DNA from: Cranoglanis bouderius
Lineage: Eukaryota; Chordata; Actinopteri; Siluriformes; Cranoglanididae
NCBI GenBank assembly: GCA_023630585.1
Contig: CM042540.1
Location: 16,801,574 to 16,865,573 of the forward strand
Direction of reading: 5' to 3'
Length of the DNA: 64,000 bases
The notes beneath the pieces are model-generated. The model worked only from the letters and a program-made list of their open reading frames with translations. It made no database searches and was not told the origin of the DNA. The stretch's first letter is position 1, and each line of letters begins with the position of its first letter. Below, one piece after another: positions 1 to 12,524 of the stretch. A program made the translations under genes and the position numbers.

Positions 1-576
1 GTTGTGGCTGCTTGTTTTTCCGTGTTGCACAGATGCTCATGAAATGAGTCATGTTCTATTTCGGGTATAGATTCACCACCGTCATTCTAATCTTGGCTTG
101 TCTACTACAGCGTTACTAGAGCATTATTTTATAGCAAACTACAGTGCTAGGAATTCGACTGGCCAGTTCAGAGGTCAGAGCTCAGTGCACCGTCAGTGTG
201 CAGGAAGATGGTTTATATTTGTTGGAGTCATTATAATAATGCTTATAGAGATTAATGCTGAAAATGTACACAAGGATTCCGATTTGATAAAAAAAATATG
301 TGCCAAATAGGAATATATACCATTTAAACTGAGAACTGTGTGATTCTGGGTCTATTAAGAAAAAAGATCATTTGGGGGTAATGTGGTTAATACAGGCTAA
401 CCAGTTAGTTAAAAGTTTCAAAAGTCTACATAGTCTACTAATATTTCAATTAGTCATACAATTCAAAATTGATGAATGTGGCTTGGAATAAAAATGAATC
501 TGGAAGGTAAAAAGGCTGAAACACAGGCTGGTCTACAGAAGAGATTTTTTATACATTCTCTCTTTCCTCCGAGCAG
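1..576 (+). other. vezf1: vezf1 intron 1, 3' part
   Basis: No reading frame here resembles a protein, and the sequence is AT-rich. It ends in a pyrimidine-rich tract and a CAG acceptor just before 577. The first vezf1 exon, which in the family encodes about the first dozen residues, must lie left of the window. This is inference from the acceptor and from family structure. Confidence 0.7.
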
Positions 577-3500
577 ACAAATGACACTCTCCACCACCAG
601 CACCAGGTTGGCCAGAACAGTCTGCTGCCTCTGCTCAATGCTGGAACAGAACCCCAAGACCAAAAGCCTGTGCTCCCCATCCCACTGGAGCAGAAGCCTC
701 CAGTCAGTGCGGCCGAGCTCCTCAAGGACAACATGGCCGGTGGTACAGGTGGAGGGGGCGGTGGAGGGGGAGGTGGGGGAGGTCCAGTGGTGGTTAAGAA
801 GGAGCCCAAGTCAAAAACGCCATTCATCTGCGGCTACTGCAGCAAGTCCTTCCGAGACAGCTACCATCTGCGGAGGCACGAGTCTTGCCACACGGGCATC
901 AAGATGGTGTCCCGACCCAAGAAGACACCAGCAGCACCCACCATGGTGCCCATGATCTCCACTGTGCAACAGCGAGATAGCAACGGTAACCCCACCTATG
1001 TCTCTGCTGCAGGTATCTTGACAGGCACTAATTCAGCCACAGTGGCAGTGGGTGCAATGCCCACTCTGCCCCAGCAGCAGCCCAGCATACCTAAAAAGCC
1101 CCCAAAGCCAGTGAAGAAGAACCACGGATGTGAGATGTGTGGTAAAGCCTTCCGCGACGTCTACCACCTGAACCGGCACAAGCTGTCACACTCGGACGAG
1201 AAGCCTTTCGAGTGTCCTATCTGCCACCAGCGCTTCAAGAGGAAGGACCGCATGACCTACCATGTGCGCTCGCACGACGGTGGTGTGCACAAGCCCTACA
1301 TCTGCTCCGTCTGTGGCAAAGGCTTCTCCAGGTGGGTGCTGAGATTTGGATTAGTCTTTTGTTTCCAAACAGGTCCTTGGACCCACACCACCGAGATGGT
1401 CCACTTTTGTGCATTCCCAGCACCCAACACACTCTGAACCAGATATTTTCAGTTCCTGATGGTTCAGACATGCTGGAAGCTGGGAAAGAGCAAAAGTGTG
1501 GACAGTCTGTAGGGGTCTGAGGACCAGTTTGGAGACTGTTGGATTGCAATTTCCCTTTAAATAAATTCCTGATTAATGATTTAATTAATGATTGGGCAGT
1601 GGTGGCTCGTGGTTAAATTCTCTGGGTTACTGACCAGGAGGTCGGGGGCCCAAGCCCCAGCAGCACCAAGCTGCCACTGCCCTTAGCCCTCTCTGCTCCA
1701 GTAGTGCTGTATCATGGCTAACCCTGCACTCTGACCCCAGCTTCTTAACAAGCTGGTATATGCGAAGAAAAAATTTCACTGTATTGTAATGTATATGTGA
1801 CAAATAAAGGCTTCTTCCTAAAAATTCTCAGACTCACTGGCCATCATACAAAAATGGCTATTGAGTGTCATCACATACGTTTCTGTTCCCATTGTGGCAC
1901 CTCCTTGGCACGTTATTTTAAGCTAATGATTCATTTAAAACTAACAGGTGGAACTAAATTAAAATGAATTTATTATTTATTCCATTCTATTACTTATTAT
2001 TACAGTTTAAAAAGAGAAAAGGTTTCATGGCAAATACGTAAGCTCATACAGGCACTATATATTGTTATACTGCACAAGCCTGATATATATTTAGAGAATA
2101 ATGCTGGCACGATTGTGCTGTGGCTTTGTTTCCCCTAAAGGTTTTCTGAGAGTCGTAACTGAATTGATTAGCTTTATTTTTGGTGAGAATGCCCTTTAGC
2201 CAAGAATAATGCTTCTCTGTCATGCATTGCTGTTTGTTTTTGCATGTTTTATATAGTGACTCTCCTTTATAGTCACCACAAAGCATTTTGACTCTATACT
2301 TTGAATTTGCATTACTTCATTACTTCTTCGTTTTTATTGTCGATCCCTCAAAGTTGGTGTAATAGAAGATTTAATAATCTTAGTGTAAACCTTTTTCACT
2401 TACACATTGTTCTTTTCTCTTCCACAGGCCAGATCATCTCAGCTGTCATGTTAAACACGTCCACTCTACAGAGCGGCCTTTTAAATGCCAAGTAACGGTA
2501 GGGGGCCACTCTCTGTTTCTGTCGTACTAAAATGGGCTCTGGTGTTGGTTTTATTTGGGTATTTTTGTCGGAAGCCTCAGTTTTCAGTGGGCTCTGGTTG
2601 TTTTAGTGGTGACAGCTGGTCAGAAAGTATACTGGCATAGCTTCTATAAGTGGTCATATAGTAGGAGGGTTGGGGAGTTAAAAATGCTCCAGAAGCATTT
2701 TATCAATGCTGAAATGAATTATTGCATATCAACACCACTAAATACAGTTGATGGGATAGTCCTTTTATATGGCTGAAAGGTGATCTGCAACACAACATGT
2801 ACAAGTCAAATTACATACAGATGGAATATAAACAAAATGCAAAATGGCATCTGGCAGTTTTATAATTTTATCATACATTTTATTGATTACGAGGGCAAAA
2901 AATCACTGTGCAAAACCTCTTAATTTGGAAAAGTTTTTAGCAGTAGTCGTTTAGCTACCATCAGCTAGCGGGAACATTCGCGCGACACAGTTTGCAAATA
3001 ACATTTTTCTGCTCTTTGTCAGATTTTGTAAACCCGAACCACGTCCATACCACCGATGTCGTGCCTCTTTTCATAACAAGTTCCTCCTCCTGCTCAGGAT
3101 TGGTTTGTGGGACTTCTTCATCAGCGTGCTTATCTTTCTCCATGTTTTTCCTCTCACAACTACTCTTATGTACAGCTTCTCGATCATTCTCACGTGCAGG
3201 AGTGCTACGCACAAAGTTAACCACGCCCTCTTATTTACATTTCGCGGTGTACACGGAATAGAAAAATCTGTAACGGTAGACATTTTATTCCGAGGTAACG
3301 GTATATACCATCATGCCGCCCAGCACTAAACAGCGGTGCTCGTACATCGCCAATGCTACTGTGAAACTCTGCTCAATCTGTAGTATCATAAACACACATC
3401 ACCTACAGAATGAACTAGGCTAATTCTAGGCTAAAATAAATTCTGGTTACAGGGGAAAGGGTTGGTGTCTGCTGTCAATTTTGTGTGTGATGCTGTGGAC

Positions 3501-6500
3501 AACAGCATGAATGTAGGGTCTTTTCCAGAGGAAACGTGCATCTCTGGAGATAATAGGAGTAAGCTAGTTTGTTAACTCTAGCTAGCTAGAGTAAAAAAAA
3601 AGTTACACAATGGTAGATGAAATGCATGTATCGATATTAGAAAGTGTACAGCAAGGATGACCATCATTGACTAGCTTTCTACCAAAGTGGAGAACAAATA
3701 AATGTCTTTCCTCCATCAGTTCTGAATCCATTTCCATTTCTGAATTCCATTATTAATTGTATCAATTATACACACTTTTTTCTCTCCCCTGATTTTCCAC
3801 CCATCACTGTGTAGTAAGACTTTTGTTTTTAAAGTTCACAGATACCCATGATTGACTAGTGTCACTGTGATTGACAGGAGAGAGAGTAATGCCATCCCTC
3901 CCACCCAGAGCGCATGGCCAATATTTCTCCATGGCTCTTGTGTGCATACAAAAAAAAATCCTTGTTTTCCAGATTCTTTTCATTCACAAAAAAGCACACA
4001 AAGCAAATAAGTGTATTACAATTTATGAAACAGTACAAAGTGCAGATGACACTGATCCTATATTCAAAATTTCTGTCAGGCTAATCTCAGTAGACAATGC
4101 TGGATCAAATAGTTAGTTAAAAAGAAAAAAGAAAGCTTATTACAGAATCAGTCATAACATGATATTTATTATCATGTTAAAGTTATGCAGGGACATTTTT
4201 TAAAAAACTAGAAACAGTTTTGTTTACATACTGATTTTAATGTATTTAGTATGAATAACTGTTGTACTAGAATTTCAGTTCTTTTATCGTAAATTATTAA
4301 ATTGCACTGATTTTAAAGTTGGTTTGTTTAAAAGAGTTTATATGAATACAAAAAGCTTTTTGTAAGTCATGTTAATGGCTATGTGTTTCTTCCTGTAGAA
4401 TGTTTGAGCAGTTTCAGTATGGTAAATGTAGACAGCCGTCTTATGTGAACTGAACATAACTCGTTTTAAAGCTTAGTGGATTGTCACTGGCCGATGATGA
4501 TAAAGATCTATTGGGGCATTTTCAGTTTTGTTTTTTAAGAAAAACATTTCAATTTCAGTGCATCACTGCTGTATAGCATTTAGTACACCAGTAGGTGTCC
4601 CTATAATATACTTTGTAGTGATGATACATTTGCAATGGATGATATCACCCTGATAATTCAGTTGATTATTGTGGAAAATATGACAAATGTACATTGAAAT
4701 GGCAATATCAGCACAAAAATACTCAGGATAATATGGATTGCAAAGGTATCACTACTATGAAGTATATTATAGGGACCCCTACTGGTGTACTCAGTACAGT
4801 AGTGATGCACGAAATGAAGGTGTTTTTCTCCAAAAACGCCCTGACAATTCCCTAGTATATTTTTATTATGTGCAGAGAACAGTCCAGTACTAAGCTTTAC
4901 AATATGTGATATTTCTTTAAAAACAAAACTGATATTTTGTATAGTTTGTGATGCTTGTAGCATTAAAAGTGGCATTTTTGAAAAATGAAGGTTTTTTTAT
5001 GACGTTTTTGACACCACTCCATGCCCAGTAATTTACAGATCACTCCAAAATGGTCGGGTTTATTTGTGCTGTAAATGTGCAGGTTGGAATATCAGCGCAG
5101 CATGCATGATAACACCCTAACTATTTGTCTCTTTTGATCTGTCTGTCTGTCTACGTGTGTGGCAGGCCTGCACATCTGCTTTTGCCACCAAAGACCGCTT
5201 GCGTTCCCACATGATCCGGCACGAGGGTAAAGTCACCTGCAACATATGCGGCAAGATGCTGAGCGCTGCCTACATCACCAGCCATCTGAAGACACACAGC
5301 CAGGCCGGCTTCACCTCGCCCTGTAACAAAGGTACGCCAGCCCTTGCCCCACATTCCTCCTCCACCTCCTCCTCTACCACTTCCTCCTGGCCTCCGCTCG
5401 CCTCGGCTGCGCCAAACAAGGACGACACACACTCAGGTGGGCATCTCCCTCTGTCGTGGTGATGTCACTTCCTCAAGCAAATCACTCGTGCTGTCTGCCA
5501 CAGGGATCTGTTTCTCTTGCCCCAGCCTGTAGACTGCTTACTGCTAACTGTGCTCATTCCCTGCTAGTAGTCGGCCAGTTGAAAGGGTTTTTTTGTTGTT
5601 CTTTTAAACCATATGCTTACATTTTTTTTATTACATTTTTTCAATAAATTGTTGAATTAAGTAATAGTAATGGTTTTCATGTTTGGTATTTTACGGGTCA
5701 TATTTTTTTTCTAGTAGACACTAGAAGACATCTCAAACATAAAGTCGAAGAAATCCATATCTGAGATTGTATATTTGAGAAATATCTAAAATATTTTCCT
5801 TTTTTTTTTCTAAGCTCAAAAGGCAGATATTAATCCAAGTCCTCTTGGATGGCTAATTCTGATTATATTGATTGATGTTTGGGTCAGAAATCAGGAACAT
5901 CTGATTCACTTTGACACAGGGAAAAATAGTTGTACAGCTGGTTGCAAATTATTACAGGATGACATGCAACAGAACATGTATGCTAACAAAAACTATAGTT
6001 TATATATTTTGAATGATTCAGTGAGTATCGTTAAATAAATTGCTGAGGAATATGATAATACCAGTTCAGACTCTGATGCTGGAAATCCACTTGTGTCTAC
6101 CAGAGACAGATGCAAGTTAGTGTTTACAAGCAGCAGTTACCTAGCCATCTTGCTAATTGGTATAGCAGAGGGTGTGTCTAATAATTCATGCATATTCATG
6201 TAATTGTAATGAGGATATAGGTGGAGAGATGTTCCTGGGCCAATTTTAGTAGGTGTAGGTTTTTTGTTTGTTTGTTTGTTTGCATTAAAACGCATTAAGC
6301 TTTGTTATTCTAGATATACTATATGGTGTAGAGTTTGTGGACATTTTACCATCACAGCCATACCTGCTTTTTGAACATCCCATTCCAGATGTAGTCCCCC
6401 TTTGGTGTTATAATAACCTCCACTCTTCTGGGAAGGCTTTGGAGATTTGCTCATTCATCCACAAGAGCATTAGTGAGGTCAGGCACTGATGTTGGGTGAG

Positions 6501-7044
6501 GAGGTTTGGGATGCAGTCTGAAATGATATAACATACAAAGACATTATAGACAATTATGTGGTTCCAAAAGTGTGGTAACAGTTTGGGGAAGAATGTCGGG
6601 TGTCCACAAACCTTTGGCCATATAGTATAGATTATTTTTAATCGTTTAGATGACTCATTCGGAGGTATAAATTTAGTCTTGTTTTTCCTTTATCTTCTAG
6701 ACACTAACAACGCATGCAATTCTGCCTCAGCCACACCAGTCACTGCCTCGGCCACCACTGCCAGCATGAACCGTGGAACCATCAGCAACCCCATTACTAT
6801 CTCCTCCAACACAGTGAATATCACCGCACCGGTGAGCCTGCAGCACCCGGTGACCATCACCGCTCCAGTCAATATTGCCTCGGTGAACATCCCCGCCACA
6901 GCAACCAGCATGAACATCGCCCACCCGGTGGCCATCAGCACCCCCATGTCCATGAACATCACTGGCCCCCTCAACATCGCCATGAGGCCTATGGAAAGCA
7001 TGCCGTTCCTCTCACAGGTTCTGCCTTCCTCGCCACCCTGGTAG
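577..7044 (+). CDS. vezf1: Vascular endothelial zinc finger 1 (C2H2 transcription factor), missing exon 1
   Basis: Four exons, 577-1331, 2428-2491, 5166-5331 and 6701-7044, join in phase to give 442 residues and a TAG stop. Six C2H2 fingers are visible. Exon 2 carries three complete fingers and the start of the fourth (CSVCGKGFSR). The fourth is finished by exon 3 (PDHLSCHVKHVH). The fifth is split across the exon 3/4 junction, and the sixth (CNICGKMLSAAY) is in exon 4. The C-terminal exon has repeated N-I-x-x-P-V units and ends MPFLSQVLPSSPPW, as in VEZF1. Family members bind G-rich promoter DNA in the nucleus and act in endothelial development. A run of about 12 glycines (codons near 744-783) lies before finger 1, and the glutamine-rich tract of mammals is absent. 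MAZ is the nearest alternative but lacks this tail. Fish have vezf1 paralogues and I cannot say which this is. Confidence 0.95.
1595..1818 (+). repeat. SINE-like repeat in vezf1 intron 2
   Basis: The sequence begins CAGTGGTGGCTCGTGG and continues through a tRNA-like head and a body with the usual fish-SINE phrases on CCAAGCTGCCACTG and GACCCCAGCTTC. It ends with ACAAATAAAGGCTTCTTCC. I recognise this head and tail from an abundant teleost short interspersed repeat, but cannot give a library name. It lies between exons 2 and 3. Confidence 0.65.
2955..3333 (-). mobile_element. hAT-type transposon 5' fragment with BED zinc-finger coding remnant
   Basis: On the minus strand an 87-residue frame (3224-2961) has a BED-type start, SVVWTWFGF followed by CKLCRANV, as at the N-terminus of ZBED/hAT-Ac transposases. 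Upstream of it the sequence runs to an end reading TAGTGCTGGGCGGCATG, which looks like a hAT terminal repeat. The frame stops just after the first cysteine pair, and no catalytic domain follows, so this is a truncated relic inside vezf1 intron 3. Confidence 0.6.
3865..3935 (+). repeat. Fragment of tRNA-related SINE
   Basis: The stretch with GAGAGAGTAATGCCATCC, CCACCCAGAGCGCATGGCC and TTGTGTG matches the phrase order of the longer copy at 20440-20520. It is a short internal piece with no intact ends. Confidence 0.4.
4500..4940. repeat. Fold-back (inverted-repeat) element in vezf1 intron 3
   Basis: Arms at about 4538-4645 and 4728-4837 are imperfect inverted copies of each other. The shared core includes GTACACCAGTAGG, GTCCCTATAATATACTT, GTGCATCACT and TTTGCAATGGAT, separated by a spacer of about 80 bp. 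Similarity weakens outward to roughly 4500 and 4940, where AAAACAAAACTGA recurs inverted. It is compatible with a degraded non-autonomous DNA transposon. I saw no clear target-site duplication. Confidence 0.6.
5332..5436 (+). other. vezf1: Possible alternative extension of vezf1 exon 4
   Basis: A second GT donor at 5437 would extend exon 4 by 105 nt (35 codons). The frame stays open through a Ser/Thr/Pro-rich stretch (APHSSSTSSSTTSS) and leaves the same phase as the donor at 5332, so either form joins exon 5 in frame. The segment is much more C-rich than the neighbouring intron. Which form is used cannot be told from sequence alone. Confidence 0.5.
6315..6629. mobile_element. Short Tc1-derived element in vezf1 intron 4
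   Basis: It starts TATACTATATGG and ends GGCCATATAGTATA, which are Tc1-type inverted ends. The interior matches the longer copy at 22759-23215, including CTCCACTCTTCTGGGAAGGC and a CACTGATGTTGGGTGAGG block that are minus-strand remnants of a transposase C-terminus. At 315 bp it is non-coding. Confidence 0.7.
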
Positions 7045-9650
7045 AACCCAAATAGCTTCTGAGTACTCATCCAACCCAGTGTGTCTTATTTTAAATCCTG
7101 TTCTGGTCTTCCATTAGTAGCGTGCTGTGAAGAAAGGGCAAGCAAGGACGTAAGGTAGAAGTTCCAAGCTTAGTGTGGATAGACAGTAGCAGCAGATGAG
7201 GGGAAAAAGTAAAGATCTAGTTGGTGTTAGGTGGTGCTCTGTTTATCCTTATTTTGGCTATTGGCTAAGCAGAACCAGAAATGTATAGAGATTAGTTAAA
7301 TAGCTTAAGGAAGAGAGAGGGGGGGGAAAGGTAGTTAATGTATGGAATGGAGGCTGGCATGCTGTACGTTTGGTGATTTCACTTCGTTGGTGCCAGAAGA
7401 TCTCAGCCAATGGCCATTTGGAGATGAGCGGATTGCTTCATCAGATAGTGCGCATGACTGGTTTTAACAGTTTTTTTGAACTGTGATTACTTTTTGTTAT
7501 TTTTAGATTGCTGATCAGTATTCCCTAGTTTTATGGCATTGAGTTATGTACTACAAAAGGGACAGGATTTGCGGGAGATAATTATTTTTAATACTATCTA
7601 AGTAAGAGGCTGTTCTGGTTTTACATTCATTGTAAGCCACTTAAAACAGTAGCTATTATTCTAGTTTTAAAATATTTTCTGGAGTTGATCATTCCTGGTA
7701 GAAGAAAGATTATGTACTATTGTTTTGAATAGCTGGGACATATTTCTGCTTAATGGGTGTTGGACATGAAATTTAAAACAAGTCTTGCACTGAAAACATA
7801 TCTGATTGGTGATATTCTAATGGCAGTATTATGAGAGATGTTTTTAAATTTGCGTTTTAAGTTCAGCGTCTTTATGTAGATGTCGGTGCCGTATAGTAGC
7901 CACGTTCCCTGAAAGGAGATCACGAGACCTAAACATGCCCTTCTTTGAGAGTTTCATCAATAAGAACTCTTTATTCTTCGTTCTTTAAGGATGAGGGCTG
8001 TACTCGCATGGACCTCTTCTCAGGGTCTTTACTGAGAGAATCCCACTCATTTGACACTCATGTTGGTAAAATCATGCTCAACACTCTTCGGAATTTTTCA
8101 CCTCCTTAATACACTAAAACTATTTTATCCTTCTTGTTGTCCCGTAGAAGTGACATTAACTGTACCTGGGTGGAAGATGCATTTTGTTACATTTATTAGG
8201 TTTAGGTTTTTTCTTTTTTTTTCTTGATTACAGTCAAACCAAAACTGCCATCTGGTGTTCAGGGTTTGTTGGCTTGGTTTTTATCAGTGACACTTATCTG
8301 TGTTCCAAATGACTGTAGGAAGCTAGCAACGAACAAAAGCAAAGCGTTTCATCCATTTTGGATGGCAAAAGCAATATTGAAGTTGCACCGCTAATCCATT
8401 CCATTCATTTCTGATCAGCGACATGCCTTTCTTCAATATCTATTACGTTCCACACATTTCTGTATAGTCCCCTCTCATGAGAATGTACTCTATATGATCA
8501 CTATGAGTCAGGATGAGTAAGAAAATCAGATTAATGTGCCCATACAAGGCACTGTGTAGACAGCAGAGTAAATGCTCAAATGTGCTTCATTTTTATTTGA
8601 CCTGACCTGACATGGGAAATGAATTTAGTGAACAGTAATTGTAGTTAGATGTGATTCTTTGCTGATCAGAGATGTAATGGATTTGTGAGGAAAACCAGAT
8701 CTGGACTGTGAGTTAAGCAAAGCCTAAGAGCTACTGGATGTTCACTTTTTTTTTTCATGAATTCTTTTGTCTCCCCATTTCATCTTATAACAGCTTTTCC
8801 ATGCATTGCATGAACTTTCCAGTTAAAAACTAGGCACCTAAAATGGTTTTAATTTTGTCTCGATGTCCTTCAGAGAACATTGCCTCATTTTAACAGGGGT
8901 GTCGTCTTTTACCTAAACTTTGAGAACTGGAATTTGAAGAATGGAGCTAATGTGACTGGTTCAAAGCATTACAGAACTTTTGGAGTATGCTTGTGATAAT
9001 TGTATGGCCCTCCAGTGGCATCACTTCTGTGCCTGATCTGAAAATGCCACATAGGAACATGACTGTCCTGTTTACCAAATCTCTGTGAAGATTTTAGCTC
9101 TATTTTGCTCTGGAGATCATCACATATGAGGAATTAGCTTTTTTTCCCCCCTTAAGTATTGTGGGTTTTGTTTGTTTTTGTTTGTTTGTTTGTATGTTTG
9201 TTTGTTTTATTCCTTATGCACCAACAGTATCTTTTAAAGAAATGTTTGATTATTAGTGAGAGGTGGGAGATATTTTACATTTTACATTGGAGAATAAAAA
9301 AGTAGTTCTGACCTTTTTCAATTTGCTTTGATGAATTGGCAGAACCATGTGAATGCCAGTGAATGTATATCTTTGTACAAAACAGTTAGCTCAGAGGATG
9401 TCGTAGGTATGGTAGACAAGTGCAAGGAAAAAAATAAAATAACCTTTTATAAAACTTTTTGTATTAGAACATTAACATTGATAATTTTGTATATATGAAG
9501 ACTAGGACATTTTTTGGTTAGCAGAAAGGTGAAGCATTCCTACATTTTTTTAAATGTATGTATGTATGTCACAAACAGTTATGTAAACACAATGTTTTAT
9601 GTGCCTTTTATTTGGGTTGTCTAAATAAAAGAAAATTGTAAAACATGGAT
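7045..9650 (+). other. vezf1: vezf1 3' UTR (inferred)
   Basis: About 2.6 kb after the stop codon has no coding frame and few recognisable transposons, unlike the flanking intergenic DNA. It ends near a canonical AATAAA followed by A-rich sequence. It contains TTTG-type simple repeats near 9170-9205 and a short ATGT repeat near 9556. The extent is inferred from the signal and not observed. Confidence 0.6.
9624..9629 (+). terminator. vezf1: vezf1 polyadenylation signal AATAAA
   Basis: A canonical AATAAA hexamer is the last good signal in the putative vezf1 3' UTR before repeat-rich intergenic DNA begins. No T/G-rich downstream element is obvious. Confidence 0.5.
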
Positions 9651-10360
9651 GGAACGAATTCCTGCTCATTAATCTGATCGAAAACACTGACCTGGTGTTT
9701 CAAGAAGTCTGAATGATCACTGAGTGAGCTTGTTGCTAAATTCACACTGACAGGATCATTTATTTACTACATTTTTTTCCCCCCTTTTTGAACAGTTTTG
9801 TTTAAGTTTCAGAAATGATTCCAGTGATACTTTATGGCAGTGCTTATGAAGGATCAGGGTTTGCATTATCCTAATTAACCAAGTTATATGGACATCGAGG
9901 GAGATCCTGTCCCCAAATAATGATCCAAGAATATAGGGGTTTTCCAGCTGATCAGCTTCAATTCAGTTGTATTGACCCTTAAATTCACACCTCTTCTACT
10001 TCATCCCTTATTTCAGTTGCGCCACCAACGCACCAGTATTCTTCCAAATCCTTTAAGGTGTTAACAATTTAACAATCAAAATGGAAAATAATAATAATTT
10101 ACAGTTTCTATTAGATATCTGACTGACAAAATGACAAGAACTAATGAGTTCTGGATAATATTCTGTAATGTGCAGCTGATTAGGTGTTTAATATAAAGCC
10201 TGACAAAATATCTGACTAAAAGTAGTTAAGAAAACCTTGGGAATTTTATAGTACAGTCTGCATTACATAAGTAACAACTCAAATATACAATTATTAGTTA
10301 TTCAATTGGTCAATTCAATTGACGTTTTCTAGAAGATCTTTTATTAGATATGTGTTGATA

Positions 10361-11265
10361 TACACTCACTGTCCACTTTAATAGGAACACCTGTACACTT
10401 GTTCATTGATGCAGTTATCTAAGCAGTACAATGCATAAAACCATGCAGCTATAGGTCAAGAGCTTCAGTTAATGTTCACATCAAACATCAGAATGAGTGA
10501 AGAAGAAAAATGTGTGATCTCTGTGACCGTGGCGTGGTTGTTGGTACCAGCTGGGCTGGTTTGAGTATTTCAGAAACTACTGATCTCCTGGGATTTTCAC
10601 ACACAACAGTCTCTAGAGTTTTCACAGAATGGTGGGGAAAAAAACATTGAGTGAGTGACAGTTCTGTGGGTGGAATCGTCTTGTTGATAAGAGAGGTCAG
10701 AGGAAATTGGCAGATTGGTTCAAGCTGCCAGGAAGGATATACTCTAGTAACTTATATAATCACTCTTTACAGCCGTGGCGAGCAGAAAAGTATCTTGGCA
10801 TGCACAAACACAAGAGTGGAAACTGATGTGATCTGCAGTTGTAGCCCATCCATTTCAAAGAGATGCTTTTATGCTCATCATGGTTGTAAAGAGTGCTTAT
10901 TTGAGTTACTCTAGACTTCCTGTCAGCTTAGACCAATCTGGTCATTCTCCTCTGATCTCTCTCATCACATAGGTGTTTCAGCCTGCAGACCCTCTGCTCA
11001 CAGGATGTGGTGTTGTTGTTTTGCACCATTCTGTGTACACTCTAGAGACTGTTGTGTGTGAAACTCCCAGGAGATCAGCAGTTTCTGAAATATTCAAACC
11101 ATCTGGTACCAATAACCATACCACGGTTAAAGTCACAGAGATCACACTTTTTCTTCATTCTGATGTTTGATGTGAACATTTAACTGAAGCTTTTGCCACA
11201 TGATTGGCTGATGGATAACTGAATACATGAGAAGGTGTACAGGTGTTCCTATTAAAGTGAGTGTA
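10361..11265. mobile_element. Palindromic Tc1-like fold-back element
   Basis: Both ends read TACACTCACT...CCACTTTAATAGGAACACCTG in inverted orientation and are bounded by TA. The left half carries the 5' part of a Tc1-like element in forward orientation (GTTGGTACCAGCTGGGCTGG, CTACTGATCTCCTGGGATTT). The right half carries the same part inverted (AAACTCCCAGGAGATCAGCAG). The catalytic 3' half is missing, so the 905-bp unit is a head-to-head duplication of one end. The family is the one also seen, fuller, at 55031-56625. Confidence 0.75.
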
Positions 11266-12164
11266 TGTACAAACACTTGCTTTTAAAGTTTTATGTATTC
11301 ACTGTCCTGGCTATCACATGTAAGGCTATATATTATTGGTGTGTAATGATTTTATCAGAATAACCTCTTCTTGTGTGTCCCAAATAATTAATGTCATATA
11401 TAATTATAAAAGATAATACAATAATCTGTGTAAACAATGATCATGAAGGAGACCGTATGAATCAAGAAAGCTCACAAGTAATGCATGTTACCATGAGAAG
11501 GTTCATCACAGGCCAGTATGATTTCACATCCTGTTCCATTTTCCAGCTCATTCCATCAGGGTTGATATGTCAGACTATCAAAACAAAAAACTAGAGGCCA
11601 AGAACAAAAAAAAAAACCCATAGAGACAGTTTTCTCCTTAAGCAGTAATCCTGCTCAATAATGTACTGCACAAATGTCCTCAGTGCTAGCATTAAAATGC
11701 TACTGTTGGAATACATTTATAACAGCTATTACTCTTAGTCAAGCGCAATTACTCTTAGGTTCTGTTTCCTGGACACAACAGCAGCTCTATTAAGTTCCAC
11801 ATGGGAGTTTTGTCAGAGTTGATGGATGGAAAACTGTCTTTAAACACTTAATTTTTTTATTATTCATTAATTGTCGGCTTTGAGAGAATACGTTGAATAG
11901 ACCTTAGAAATATTGCATACTTTACATGTCGAATCAATCCATAGAGTTATGTAAAAATGAATATTAGTTGTAGTTTGTTTGTAGTTTTCAAATCAAGACT
12001 TGTTAGTTGAGATGAGTTTATGAGTACTTTGAAACAGGTTAGCATTAGTTAACAGTTACATTATTGCCAGTTGCCAAACAAGCTTGTGCATAGATTTGTC
12101 ACTTAAGTACTTTCTACCCAGGTTGTGCATTGTTGCCAGTTTATTGCTATTGAATTTAATCCAT

Positions 12165-12260
12165 TCATTTATTCATCTTCAGTAAGCATTTTTATACTGG
12201 TCAGCATTGCAGTGGATCCTGGGAACACTGGGCACAAAGCAGGAATACACCCTGGAATTT
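12165..12260. repeat. Fragment of a fish interspersed repeat
   Basis: TTCATCTTCAGTAAGCATTT, AGTGGATCCTGGGAACACTG and GGAATACACCCTGG match, in the same order, the unit seen in full and inverted at 21425-21750. About 150 bp further right (12415-12495) a second short repeat piece reads CCATACCGCTTATCC and CATGCAAACTCC, which recalls the 60740-61070 unit. Confidence 0.5.
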
Positions 12261-12524
12261 GCATGAGCTGCTATAATTGCTTACTTCTTTTGGGTTGAAC
12301 TTTACACAGAAGAGACTGTCCATTTTTACTCACTCCTCTCAGAATTGCTGTAACATAGAGGAAGATGGGGATGATTCAAAGGGACCAAGTGGTCCCCAAA
12401 GGATCATCCATTCATACATCCATTTTCCATACCGCTTATCCTACACATGGTCGCAGAACATGCAAACTCCGCGCACACAGGGCAGAGGCACACAAAGGAT
12501 CACAATGAATGAAAATTGTCTGGG

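Noticed and set aside
549..827. Minus-strand frame with a proline run
   Set aside because: Antisense of the vezf1 glycine tract in exon 2.
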